Below, piece after piece: positions 1 to 12,800 of a stretch of DNA of 64,000 nt (its first letter is position 1; each line of letters opens with the position of its first letter). A model generated the notes under the pieces. The model worked only from the letters and a program-made list of their open reading frames with translations. It had not been told where the DNA came from and searched no databases. The translations under genes and the position numbers were made by a program. Origin of the DNA: Onchocerca volvulus (Eukaryota > Nematoda > Chromadorea > Rhabditida > Onchocercidae); contig HG738140.1 in the NCBI GenBank assembly GCA_000499405.2, positions 11,931,560 through 11,995,559 on the forward strand, given 5' to 3'.

Positions 1-108
1 AAAAACAAAGTAACTGATAAACAAGAAAAAGTAAAATTTCTTAACTGATAAGCAGGAAAAAGCAAAGTGATTTAACTGATAAGCAAGAAAAAGCAAAATG
101 TTTCACAC
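1..108. repeat. Tandem repeat at left edge, ~29-34 bp unit
   Basis: Three imperfect copies of a unit built around AACTGATAAGCAAGAAAAAG follow one another, and the first is cut by the window edge. Copies differ by single bases and by the length of the A/T stretch between them. It looks like a short minisatellite in non-coding DNA. No reading frame passes through it convincingly. Confidence 0.8.
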
Positions 109-210
109 TGTCCCTAAAAAAATATCTAATTTTATATTACTAACAAAGAAGAAGCAAGTATGGATAGTTTCTTCTATTCTATCGTCATATTTTCCCAATA
201 TTCCTACTGT

Positions 211-362
211 TATATCGATGATTTGTGTAATTCTTATATTCTTGTCATTCTATCAATAATTCTGGTTAGTCCTAATAACCCGTCGTAATACCGGTGATCG
301 CGTAATTCTCATTTCTTATCATTATATCAGCGATTCCGGTAGTCTCCATATCTTTACCATTA
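211..362. repeat. Degenerate two-copy repeat, period ~75 bp
   Basis: GTAATTCT at 227-234 recurs at 302-309. It is followed in both places by a run resembling CATT.TATCA..ATTC.GGT.AGTCC, and each copy is preceded by an ATCGATGA/GGTGATCG-like stretch. A weaker third trace may follow at about 410-460 (ATATCGGTAT, ATACCGATGA). It is probably an eroded tandem repeat in intron or intergenic DNA. Confidence 0.5.
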
Positions 363-738
363 CATCAATCTTTGTATCTTTTGTGTGATATAATTTAGAT
401 TTTTAGTATTATATCGGTATATATCATATCAATGAACATTGTTAGCAATACCGATGACTTCAATCAATCTCATATATTTGCTGTCGTATAATCAGTAAAA
501 CTTCGTACTTATCAAGATGAAATTTAATGAAAAGAAACGAGCTTTTTTAAATATATCAGATAAAAATTTTGATTCTGAAGCTATCTCAGCCAGCAGAAAT
601 ATGTAATTTCTTTTAAACTCCGAAACTACATGTCTAAAACGAATGCTTCCAATAGTTAAAAAGAAGCAGGGAGCAAAATTTTGTAAACTTTTGGTAAATG
701 GTCATTTTATTTATTTGTTTTTTTTACAAAAATAGACA

Positions 739-942
739 TTAAAGTGGAAGATTTGCAAAGTTCAACTGGTTTGTAATTATCGTACTTGAATCTGTAAACA
801 ATGATTCGGAAGGAAGTTCTTTCGATTTTGAAGCTATCGCTTCCTTTGATGGCAAATGACCTTCAACTTCTTTCGTCTCTGCCCTTGTCCTAACATTTTC
901 CCCCGATATTTCTCGATTAACCCGCTTCCTTTGATCAGCCAT
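739..942 (-). CDS. Possible first coding exon, product unknown (partial)
   Basis: An ATG at 942 opens a 67-codon frame rich in charged residues (start MADQRKRVNREISGENVRTR). Its composition is unlike the Phe/Ile/Asn/Lys-rich noise frames around it. A plausible donor (TTCAA|GTACGA) lies near 787, so the coding part may be only about 52 codons, continuing in an exon to the left of the window. I recognise no domain. No signal peptide or membrane segment is visible. It could be the 5-prime end of a minus-strand gene or a chance frame. Confidence 0.33.
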   Translation of the reverse strand: MADQRKRVNREISGENVRTRAETKEVEGHLPSKEAIASKSKELPSESLFTDSSTIITNQLNFANLPL

Positions 943-999
943 CCTTCACCTTTACTGATTACTGAAAATACTTCTGAAAACAGTTCTTGCTTCTTTTAT

Positions 1000-2674
1000 A
1001 GCAGATAAATTTCATGCAAATTTTCGATTTCAACCTGAATTCGTGACCTAAATTTTGGCTGAAAGATGAAATGTTTGATTTTATTTCTTCTGGACATATA
1101 TCCGATTCATTATCGATCGAGATTATAGAAGTTGAAAATGGAAGGAAATAAATAGAATTTTAACAGTTAATGAAGTTATTTACTTCACTTCACATTAATT
1201 TAATAATTTCAATTTGAATATTTTAATTGTTACATTTCATTTACATACTAATTTTATAATTTTAATTTAATATTTCAGTTTTCATCCTTAGTTATTGTAA
1301 ATTTGAATTTCCGAAACTAATTTTTAATATTTCGTAAATTCTTCTTAAACGACATAATATCTAACTCTTACAAATAGAAATTCAAACAAGTTCGACAAAT
1401 TTGTAGACGAAACAAATTCTTCGATTTGTTTCATGAAGCATGTTTTCACATGCCATTTCTCTTCCTGTGTTCTGATTATCACGAAATCAAAATGATTTCA
1501 AAGTTCTCGCGTTTTTTTTCTTGTCAATCTTCTCACAACGATACAAATTTAGGCATAAAAACCTTTTTTTTTTTTTTATAGATATTTGAAAACTTTCACC
1601 CTTTATTTCGTGAAAAACGAAATAAGTGAATTTGATGAGTATCACTGTAATCATTAAGTGGTTTCATCAAATATTTAGAATTTCAAGCAAAATGGATCTC
1701 TTTTTTCTCAAAAAAATCTGAGTAAATTACCACACCAAAACCTAAATTCATTTACAGTGCTTGTGTTTTTTTCTATTTCTCCTCTTTTAATTGGTGATAA
1801 TTAATTAATGAAATTTGATTGATAATTATAAGCTAATATTATGATACAAGGAAATTAAGATTCAGATTCGTATAATTGGTCTCATGAGAGATAAAAAGTG
1901 ACAGTTTACTGAATTTCAAAAATTTTCTGCAGGAAAATATGATCGAATATGAAAGTTATTAAAAAACCAAACTTTTGAAATTGAAATTTTGTGCAAAAGA
2001 ATTTCTGAAGTCATTTATTTTGCTACAAATTGAATACACAAAAATATCGAAAATGGAAGAAAGGAACACAACGTAAAGCTTATATCACATTTGAAAAAAT
2101 GAGAATGAAAATAAATTCACAATTATCTGAAGAGAAAGATAAAATAATAATTTCTGGATTTTAAGGGAAAAGAACAAGTATGAAAGATTATAGTAATTTC
2201 AAAAATATTTAATATTTTACAAGTACAATTGAAGAAGCGATACAACTAATCTGAAAAGCCTCAAATTAAAATGAAGAAGAGATTGTAATTTTAAAAATCA
2301 TCACAATTTTGCAACTCTACCATCTTGCTACTGGGTAGCTGCATTGTAATTGTTGATTTTAAAAAAAATTAAAAATGGGCTTCCCATCCCATTCATCTAT
2401 CATAATCATTAAATTATGAAAGATCAAATTTTATTCTGTATGCTTACTAATAATTAATGATGCATGTCAATAGTAAGATTGTTAATTTTGCTGAAATTGC
2501 AAAATTATGATAAATGATAATTATGATATTGTGACAAATCATGATTTCTTTTAAAATTACTTCTTTTTCAACTCGATTTCTGATTCTGATCAATTTTTCA
2601 ATTCGTTATGCACAGTCAAATAATAATTATAATGAATACATATATATCAATAGAAAATTTCACAGTATTTTAAG
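1000..2674. other. AT-rich intergenic DNA, no gene seen
   Basis: Only short Phe/Ile/Asn/Lys-rich frames occur here (for example 2541-2735 plus), with no conserved motif, and homopolymer runs are common. AATAAA on the minus strand (2680-2675) lies about 170 bases past the stop of the GAS1-type gene and could be its poly(A) signal. Confidence 0.6.
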
Positions 2675-2850
2675 TTTATTAAAATGTTTTGTTTTGAAAA
2701 TTTCCTTTAAAAGTTCCAAAAAATTCAAATTTTAGTTCAAATTTTTGAAAATTTCAAATCTCTCATATAAAACTGAATCTATCGAGAAGATTAAACAAAT
2801 TTAAATTTAAAAAATGAAAAAAAAGAAAGATTTGTAATCACGAAAAGTAA

Positions 2851-5800
2851 TTAAAAGAGTGAGATAGACCACCGGAAAAATAATAAAGTGCAGAGTAAAG
2901 TAATTATTAGAAATTGCGATGTGACAGCAACTTGACCGCCATCTCGATCCTCATCTTCATGCATTATCGTATTCCGTTCGATTTCTGTATTCTTGAAAAT
3001 CGAGTTGTTTTCTGTGGGTGGCGTCAATGTCTTTGAATTCTGAAACAGTTCTTGGATATTTCGGAGGAAGTTGGGGAAGAATCCTCTAATACTCAGCAAT
3101 TACTATTAAACGATAATGAATAGAAAGAACAGCAATTAATTGAAGCAAAAAAAGAGAAACTTTGAATAAATTAAAAACAATTCTAAAAAACTACTAACTA
3201 GAATTTGTCGGACAATTAAACAAAATTTTCAAGTCAAAAAAAAAGTAATGTAACAAAACTTTCAAAATCTGAAAAAAAAATTCATACAAAAAAAAAAAAA
3301 AAAAGAAAAATGAAAGATTAAATAACAAATTTGAGGATGAAAATTGATAACCGTCATGCAGGATTTCAATATGACATCTTTTAAATGCTGGCAAAGTTTG
3401 TCATCCTTGTCGGTGCAGGTGCAATCAATCAATGCAGCGCCTTGTTGCGTTTTTAGCGTGTCATTTAAAAGTTCACGACATCGTGAACTGCAATCACCAT
3501 GTGTTGCCTCACTTTCGCATTCCGATGCAAATATTCCATATCGCGAACTGCACTGCAATAAATTACAAACTTGCAGAAAGCGAAAAAAAAAAAGAATCGA
3601 AAAGGAACGGATTCAAATGATTCATTCCGTCTAAACAATTGATGAGTTATTTCGCATTTCACTTAAGTCCTCGATAAATTCATCTATCTTTTTTTGCTTT
3701 TTACATGAATTACTTCATAATCTTTTTGACTTTTAATTTGTCTAAATTTTTCGAATATTTTTGATTTTGGACGAAATTTTGAGTTGCAAGAATTTCCATG
3801 ATTTTCACATAATTTTCTTGAATTGTTTCGTTAGCTTCAATTAAACTTTTAAGACAAAAATTTCATCCCACTTTTCGATGCTAATAAAAAATGATAAAGT
3901 GATAATTATCTACTAAATAGATTACTATTTGATCATTAGTGCTTATAATTCAATATTCATAATTCAATATTTATCAGTAAGATAAATTTAAAAGAATTTT
4001 AAACGAGCGATGCCATAAGTCTCTTTAAGGATGTAAACAGTCGGTTAGGATTATTTTTTCGATATGATCATCTAAGAATCAGAATATCATATGATTTCAT
4101 ATCGAAAGTTTTTTGTTTTTCTTTTATAACTGCAATAAAAGAACATTCAATATAAATATCAATGCCAGTAGGATAGAATTGTTTGAATCGATTGTATTAA
4201 ATCCATATATATCATCATTTACTGGATTTTGTTAGCTGTGAAAACAATAGCAATTTAGAAAATAAGGCATACCTATGCTGGAAGAGTAATTGAAATTTTA
4301 TAAAATCAACAGAAAATGTGATAAAATTAATTTACTTATAAAATAGATTAATCCTTATGTGGATCAATCTTTTTCAAAAAGTTACTTTATATCTCGAGTT
4401 AGTGTAGTTTTATGAATATGGAACATGGAAATTAAAAAACGTACTACTAATTCCTATTTCAGTAAAATATTTTCAGTTTTTCCTTTTTTTTTTAAGTTTC
4501 TTCTTCAAAAACTCATGGAGTCATTCCTGAATTATGGAAAAACTGGAAATTCACGACTTCGCGGAATGAATACTTCGTGTGTTTTTTAAATTATACAAGC
4601 AATTAATTTGCATAATTAACCACCACTTAACTAGTTACTACAGAGTATTAATAAATTATTCATGTTTTGAAATGAAAATATTAAAAAATGAAATTTTCCA
4701 ATTTCTTTTCCTAAAATTAAGTACAAAGTGGCGAAACCTAATTTCTTGGCTAAAAGTTAGGTTAGATCTTTCTGTGACTAGTCAGCGATTTGGTTAGATT
4801 TACTGATGGAAACACTTGAGAATCATCCCTAATTTAGCATTATCTGATTTAAAAGTTATCTTTGTCTACTCCTCTTTAATAAGCAACGATCAGCAGAACA
4901 GTATTTTATTTCTCGAAAGAAATTCTTCAAAATCTCAAATTAAATTATTTTTCATTTATAACAAGAATTATTGATAGAAAAAAAAAATCATTTGAAGTAA
5001 ACTTACCATCAGATCAGCTTCACAAGCTAACTTCGCTAGATTACAATAAACTGGCAATTTGTTTGGAATTAAATTACACAATTCTAATTCGTATCTACCG
5101 GGAATGCACGAAATGTCGGTTCGTAGAAGTGATCGCCCCAAACGATTTTGGTATAAATTCAGTACTGCATTCCGACACTGCGGTTGACATGTATTTGTCA
5201 CACTGAAAAATAATTAATTAGTGATATATCATTTTTTTAGTTATTATTGCCTTATTTTCCCACCAGCAATCAATCCATCGGTCATTTGGTCACGATTAAG
5301 CAGTGCATGCATTCTTCTCTCAATTTCCAAGTAAGACTATTTGTGAAATATTCGTTGAACTTTAATGAACTTTATGCATTTATTCGTTAGACACATAAAT
5401 AATCGTAGAATTAGCATTCATATTATCGCTCATTTTTTTGCTCAACTAATGAAGAAGACAACAAAAAAGGAATAAATAAAATAAGAGGAAAAAGTCTTAA
5501 AATAAGTTGAGTGTTTCACTGTACCATTAAATTTCTTTACTTCTAATTAAAATCTGACCATTTAATACATATCACTTTAATTATACTAAATAATTGACGT
5601 AAGTCACGTAGTTTTTTAATTCAAAGAAGAAACGCATAATATTGACAAATTGATGTTTTTATCAGAAGTAATTTATTGCACGAAATAGAAACCAATTATT
5701 CAGCATTGCAGGAAGAAATGCTTTTCAATTTTTGTACTTACAACGGACAAATTTTTCATTGAGGGAAAAAGCTTTTAAGAAATCGAACATTTACAACATT

Positions 5801-8800
5801 CATATAATGAACATAAATTTAAATTTAAAAGAAACAGGACAAGTTAATTTCACAAGAAATTGAAATCTTTCCATAAAATTTTTTTCAATTTTAAGAATTT
5901 AGAATTTCTTTTCAAACTTTATTTGATGAAAGCGGTAGAGGTAAAAAACAAAATATAATGCCAAGCATAAAAATTTCCCAGCAGACATTGAAGAGTCTTG
6001 GTGTTTAAAGAATTGGAAACTTCGGAATTTCGATTTCAGAAGTTCGAATTCAATTACATCCATAATAATTCCAGTTCATGACAAATCTAACGAGGATTTT
6101 TGAAATTTTAAAAAATGAATTAAAATGAAAAAAAAAAAAAAATCTGGTAGTCTTACCAGAAAAAGAATAATATTATTGAAATGTCACTGGCGGGATTATA
6201 ACTATTGAATCATTCAAATGCTATTTCTGATAAAAAGCAAGTTGGATCTAAGAAATTTGATGAAAAAATTCAATAAATCGGTGGCTGTTTTGAAGAATTA
6301 TGATTTATTATTTTTAGGATTACTTTATCAGAATAGAACAATCGTCTGCTTTTATTATAGGATAAGAGTGTTGAATTAAAAGAAGCAAAATTTATGAATT
6401 ATTTTTATGAAAAAAGTAGGGAAGAAAAAAATGAAATTTACATTATTTCTGATAAAACTTGAGAAAATCATATAGAAATACGCCTTAAAAATATGTTGAA
6501 TAAATTAAACTGTTAAATTCAAGTATTCAGCGTTGAGTAAAGTGAGATAAATAAGTGATAAAGACTTATTTTTGCTAAGCAATTATTAACATAATCCAGA
6601 ATTTTCGAATTTCTTCAAATTTCAATTCCTTGTACATAGCTTAAAATTAAGCATTCAGGCTCATAATTTGCTTTTCAATTCTTTTGACATTTTCATTATT
6701 GAACGAAATATATGCATATCATTATTATATTCACATCCAAATGAATTCATTCATTTTAAGTGCCATTGAAAGTGTACGATGAATTTGTTGTTATGACTGC
6801 GACTAATCTATTCTTTCCTTCCCTAATTATTCAAAGTTTGCTAATTATCATTAACAATTAAGTTTTCAATGCCATTTTCTTTTAAATACTTTGTTTTGCA
6901 CTACTTAAATAATAACAATAAATATATAATTTCTTCCTGTTTTCATTCGACAATAAAATAATTGAATACGATTCTAGAGAACTTTTCATTCATAGTTGAT
7001 GCAGTTGAAGAAGAAAAAAATCGAGGGAAACTCACGTGCATGAAAAGTTACAGTGAAATAATATGCTGGTATAGGTTACGTGAAACAAAATATAATTCAA
7101 ACAAATTAGAAATAAAGGAAAAGAAGTCAAAACGAAAAGTATAAGTTAATACTTGAAAAAAAAAAGAAGTGAATGATTCTTGAAATATCTTTTGTTATCA
7201 TAACTATCGATAAAACCGGTCATTCCTGCCAATATAATATCTTTTGCTCATTTACTTATATATCTAACATTGATCGATGATAAATCAGATTGAGGATAGA
7301 TAATGTTAAATTTTGTATGGTATTGCGGCTATTTTTGTAATTAATTAGTCATTTAATTAATTGATTAATTTGTAACTGGTATAAGTTGTCACTAGTAAAA
7401 TTTTTCTGATAGAATTAAATAAAAATGGAAAGAAATTTTCTCTTAATAAAACACATATTTTTGTTATGTGCTAAATAAAATCCCTTAATGCTAAATAAAT
7501 GACATTGGATTTACTTCAAATAAAATAATTAAAATTAATAAAATTAAAAGTAAAGTAATTGAAAGTAATGAAGTCTTTTTTCGGCTCTTTTTTTTGTGGA
7601 TCAAATTAGAAAAAAAAAAAAAAAAAAAAACAGGGAAAAAATCATAAACCAAAAAAAAGCGACTTGTTTCTTTTAATTTTTGATTTACACAAAAGTTCCC
7701 AAAAAATTAAGAACAAAGAAAATCTAGAAAGGCTAGCAATGAAATCTGGCTTTCCTTTTTTTTGAACTTGGCCAAAAATTATCTAAGTCTAGGAAATCTA
7801 TGCTTTGTTGTTCAAACGAAACAACTAATACTAATTAATGATAATTTTTATAAATTCAGTTTATACTGTCTGATTCATAGCGCTTATCTCGATAATTTAA
7901 TTCAAGATCAATAAGTTACCGATCTCATTGTCAAATATAAGAAAAATAATTATAAAAAGTTTTTCCGCTCTTTTTTATGGCTCAAATTCGCATCAAACAA
8001 GAACTTTTTCAATGAAAATAAGTAATTTGCAGATGTATTTTCAAGTTGTACTGCTGTAATTCCACATATGGCTGTGTCTCGAACACTATTATCCCAAGAT
8101 GTGTTCGCTAAAACATCAAGAAATTCTGATGATTTAATAAATCCATGCTTGGTTATGAAATTTTTTCTTGAAAGATCCAACTGATTTCCGAACAATAATC
8201 AACTTTCTCCTAATACACCCTTTCCTACTTCTCTGCCATTGTCGAATAGTTTCCTAATTTTACATTCATTTTAAATTAAAATTCTATTCCCAGTAATAAT
8301 TATTTTGTTTTCTGCCACTTCAGCTCAAATTAGAAGACTTTTTAAGTGGCTTAGTCTGGAACACTCTAGAAATGGAATATTTTAATAATAACCTTTTCAT
8401 CTATCTAACAATTCATTTCTATTTGCTTATTACACAAATATTTTCATACCGCTGATAACGTAAACTATCCACGGTGTATAACTAATTCAAAAGAATTTGC
8501 TTACATTTCAAGAAAATTTTAAAAATAACGAAAAAAAGTTATTTGACGAGTTAAAACTCAGTTTATGTACTAATAACATGATTCAGATTTTCATTATTAA
8601 AAGCATAACCTATGGCCATTCTTGTTAAAATAAACCTAACAACTTCATTGATCCTCAATTTTTCTATAAGAATAAAAAAATATTGGGCCAAAGTTTGGCT
8701 AAATTGATAAATTAATACTTTATAAATGACATAAATTCAACAATTGTAAATTTATCTATTAATAGAAAAAAAGAAGTAATCAATCGAATGTTTGCAGTAT

Positions 8801-9834
8801 AGATGAAAATGATGTAATTGAATTTCATCAGGTTTTCATCAGGTATTCCAATGATTAGCAATTCATATAGAAATATTAAAAATTAAACTAATTTCTATTC
8901 CTTTTCTATGAAAAAATCGGAAATTCCCATTGGAGATTAATGACAATTCTTACTTTTAGAGAAAAAAGACCATAAAAACTCGCAGTTAATTGTCGACTAA
9001 TAAAAGCACAATTTTAGTCAAAATACAAGCAAAAGAAAAGATAAGGGAAAAAGACATTATCAGAAATTATTCATTACGCATTTAATTTTTTGGCTCATCC
9101 TGCACATGTTGTGAGCAAATAAAATTATTGGTGTTGATAAGGTTATGTCTTATTTTTATAATTTTAGTTTTATTAAGAAGTATTCTTTGTTTATGTGATT
9201 TGGTGAACATAATCACATATTTCTATCGATTAAATCGTTCAAAGTAAATTTTAAATCAAGAAAAACGTCGAAAGTTGACTTCAGTTCGAGATGCATAATA
9301 TATACATGATTGCTATATATTGAAAGCACATTCATATCACATTTAACAAATCATTCACACTAAAAAAAATTGTTAAACACCAAAATGTTACATTCTGACG
9401 CAACGCACATCTGATTTACACGTCAGATTCGCAGTAACTGACAAGAAAGTCTCGATTTAAACTGCAGAGATTAAAATCTTGACAATAATTTGAAGGTAAG
9501 AAATGCATCCTATATTACACATCTAATGTTCGCATTTTCCTCCTTCGTATATTTGTACAATGAGAAAAAATTTAAAATTTATGTTAAAAATTTAAAATTT
9601 ATGCTGAAATTTTAAATTTATTGTTATTAAAATTTATTGTCAATTATTTTGCAATATTATTTATTCGAAATTTAAGATTTTTTACCAAGTAGACTGAAGT
9701 ACAGCTAATCGATGTACACAATCCGTATTCTCTTCACATGCTGCATTTGCCCTTTGACATTCGAGAGAATAATTCGGACTTTGCGCTTCGACTAATTTCA
9801 TTGCAAAGAGGAATAAAAATAATTGTTGTTGCAT
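2851..9834 (-). CDS. GPI-anchored GDNF/GAS1-domain protein (4 exons, 244 aa)
   Basis: Exons read as 9834-9686, 5202-5007, 3552-3352 and 3039-2851. All donors are GT, all acceptors AG, and phases agree; the first junction splits a Cys codon TG|T. Residues 1-18 (MQQQLFLFLFAMKLVEAQ) look like a signal peptide. Then come 18 cysteines in two repeats, the first about residues 25-110 (C.RANAACEENTDCVHRL, CQPQCRNAV) and the second about 116-182 (GDCSSRCRELL, CTCTDKDDKLC). This is the pattern of GDNF-receptor-alpha/GAS1 ectodomains. A Thr/Pro/Asn/Glu-rich linker follows, then a DGG site and a hydrophobic tail (FLIITLLCTLLFFRW) ending near the stop, typical of a GPI-anchor signal. Family members bind ligand or co-receptor at the cell surface; C. 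elegans has a GAS1-like gene, phg-1, but I cannot assign orthology. Acceptor TTTCCAG ten bases before the ATG may be for a spliced leader or a 5-prime UTR intron. Confidence 0.85.
5203..9685 (-). other. 4.48-kb first intron of the GAS1-type gene
   Basis: It runs from donor TG|GTAAAA (9685) to acceptor TTTTTCAG (5203), far longer than the other introns of this gene. It contains AT-rich DNA, a repeat of AAATTTAAAATTTATG at about 9566-9640, and a minus-strand frame at 8195-7950 that does not look like a GAS1 exon and is not needed for phase. A long first intron often houses regulatory elements; none is identifiable by eye. Confidence 0.7.
9566..9640. repeat. Short AT repeat/inverted repeat in intron 1
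   Basis: AAATTTAAAATTTATG occurs twice, 22 bases apart, followed by the related ATTTTAAATTTATTG. The unit is nearly self-complementary, so it can be read as direct or inverted copies. It is probably low-complexity drift. Confidence 0.5.
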
Positions 9835-12800
9835 TGTTGGTTGCCTGGAAACGAATTAAAAATTAGTAATTTAATATTTGTAATAAAATAAACAAAATCT
9901 GATATTAATTGGTGATTAATAATCACGGGTACTATTATACCATTGATAATTAATTAATTCACAAGACAATTACAAGAATATTCCATGAATTTCCAAATAT
10001 TTCGATTAACATTCACCACATGTGCATTTATTTTCAACTCAATTTCATGTTTATCTTAAAAATTCTCTCAGGCTTATATATATACCATTATGTCACAATA
10101 ACATTTATCATATTATAGGAATGGGCATATTTCATAAAGATGAAACTTGTTTAAAGTTATCAGATTGTTGTATTAAATTTGATTCCTTAAAATGAATGCT
10201 TTCAAAGTAGGACAAATCAAAAAATTGAAAAAGCATTATATCATAAAACTAGTTATTACGATGAGATCTGCCATTTATAAGCATTCATTACAAATCTTCT
10301 CTCTATTTATTAAATTTATCAATAAATAAATTTTAAAAAAAAAGAAATGTGAAAAGATTGGACGGATCTTCAAAAAGATGAAAAGTAATGTTAAGAGTAA
10401 TATCATGTGGTCCTATTTAGGAAGATGTATAAAAATTACGCTTAGTATGCGGTTATATTTGAAAAATACCGATATATTCGGGAATTCCTGAGATGATTTC
10501 GATGATAATGGAAAATACGACGAGGCAGAAATGAAAAGAAGCGAAAAAACATAATATGATGATATTAATACAACTGTACCTATAACGAGATAGATAACTT
10601 TATAAATAAAATTTAAATTTAGAGAAGAGGAGAGAAATGACTGTGAGATAAGATTGGATAAATATTTGATTGAAATTGGACTGACAACAATTGAAATTTA
10701 AAATCTGACAAATAGTGGATGAGGGTATTGTACATAATGCAGATACCTGGAAAAGCAACAGCAAAACTCATCGAATGTCATCTTTGTCCTTCAATCAGTC
10801 CATTCAACCGTCCTCAAACTGTCCTTTCATTATCGATGTTTCTGTCAAGTCAAGAAATAAATCCATTCAACTGGGATACTATTTGTTAAAATTGAAATAT
10901 TACAAATCTTAATCCAATAGAGCTGAATTTCTCAGCGATTATCCACTTCAAATTCATTCATCTTCAACTACACGTTATTCCAACTACGACCTTTGATCTC
11001 AAATGATAAAAATTTATTTATACTTGGAAAATTTCGATTTTACATGCATTTGAAATAGCTATCATTGATGAAACAATCACATCTTTCTACAACAATCTAT
11101 TTCGCGCAATCTTTAAATTTCTTCTCAAATTATTCACGTACTTGAAAAAAATCATCATTTTTATATTTTGGCATTTGTAGAATGAAATAAATTTGAAATT
11201 CTTTGAAAGAGAAGAAAATATTGATCCAATTCCCATTCAGGATTAACGGAAAAATAGATAATACAATAAAATTCTGGCAAATAATTTTCTCTTTAACACT
11301 TTGAAATGTTAGATCAAACCAAAATTTTTCCCTAATTTTTATATAATATTTAATTTAATCATAATAAATGATTGAAAGTATTGATGAAATATGCGAACAT
11401 TAAGGCCGATGATTAGTGCCATCATTTCATCTACTAAATTTGACCTCACCTCATAGTACTTCAGAAACGAAATACTATGGAAATGGACGATTTAAAAGGA
11501 ATGAAGATGAACTCCTTCATTCTTACCTCACGACGAGTTGATCCAGTTTCACCTCAATCTATATGTTGCGATTAAATTAGGTCTCGAAAACGGGTAAGCT
11601 GATGGAAGTTAAGATGGATGAAAGATTGAGGAAAGTTAGGAGGAGAAGAGAGGAGGAACAGGTTTGGCTGAATGATTGAGTAACCAACTAACTGTACAAA
11701 CGTCAACAATCATCAAATTTTAATCAAATTTACTTCTCCTTCTATTCCCTCTTTCATTCTTTACAATTTCTTATAAATTTACATCTTTTTTTTTTCTTTT
11801 GCTATTTTTAAACTAATTTTCTCTCAAATAATACGGTGAGAAAAAAATTGACGACGTTGAGATTCGGAATTTATATCATAAATTTTAATTGCTAAAATGA
11901 TTCAATTTTGAGAGAATTTAGCGAAAAAAAAAGAAAAAGAAACTCAAATTACCATGAAATTTTTTGATGATCAGACAAATAATCAACAATCTATAGCAAA
12001 ATCTAAAGCAAAATAATGAATACAATCATTTTTGAGTTATATATGATTGATATCCTCTGTTATGTTCTATATTTTTGGGTGAATATTTTTCCACCGTTAG
12101 ATTTTTGACCATTAAATTTTTGATTGAAGAAAAAAATTTGCATACTAATTCCAATCTGATCGGGATTTTCAATTCCAATCTTAAAAATGAAAAAGGTCAT
12201 TTTGCGTTCTATCCCATTATATTACATGATCATAAATGGATTGAATAAATTTAAATTTTGAATGACAAATTAGTATGGTATGTAATTTTGCTCCATCAAA
12301 TTAGCCCATGCAAATCCTCTTCCTATTATTGTTAATATATATATTATCATAATTTTCAATTGTTGTTGCTGATGATGGAAATAGAGAATAAAAAGAGAAC
12401 AACAGGAATAGAAGAGATTAGACAGGAGAAATAGAGAATTGTGAATAATATATGACAATTTAATATAAAATTCATTCCTGCCATTATAACAAACAAATAC
12501 ATACTATTAACAATAGTTATTATTATATTTACAATTATTGTTGTTGAAATTCTTTTACAATTTATGAGTTTAAAAATTGAAATATTTTCGCGCAATTTCT
12601 AATCTTAACAAACAACCGACTCTATTTTGTAATCATTTCACGTTATTTGCGCAAGAATGACGTTTTCACTGAGAATTCAATCAAAAATACATTGCGACAA
12701 GGAGATTTTGATAGAATCTTTGCTATCACAAATTTTATCAAATTCATGATATAATTAATTCTACAGTGGCTATCTATGAAAAAACATCCGAATGATTTAT

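Noticed and set aside
3344..3662. Frames on both strands around 3.5 kb
   Set aside because: They are shadows of exon 3 of the GAS1-type gene, whose Cys pattern and splice phase decide the true frame.
12270..12595. Two overlapping minus-strand hydrophobic frames
   Set aside because: Low-complexity Ile/Ser/Leu-rich translation of AT-rich DNA, no domain, no splice logic.
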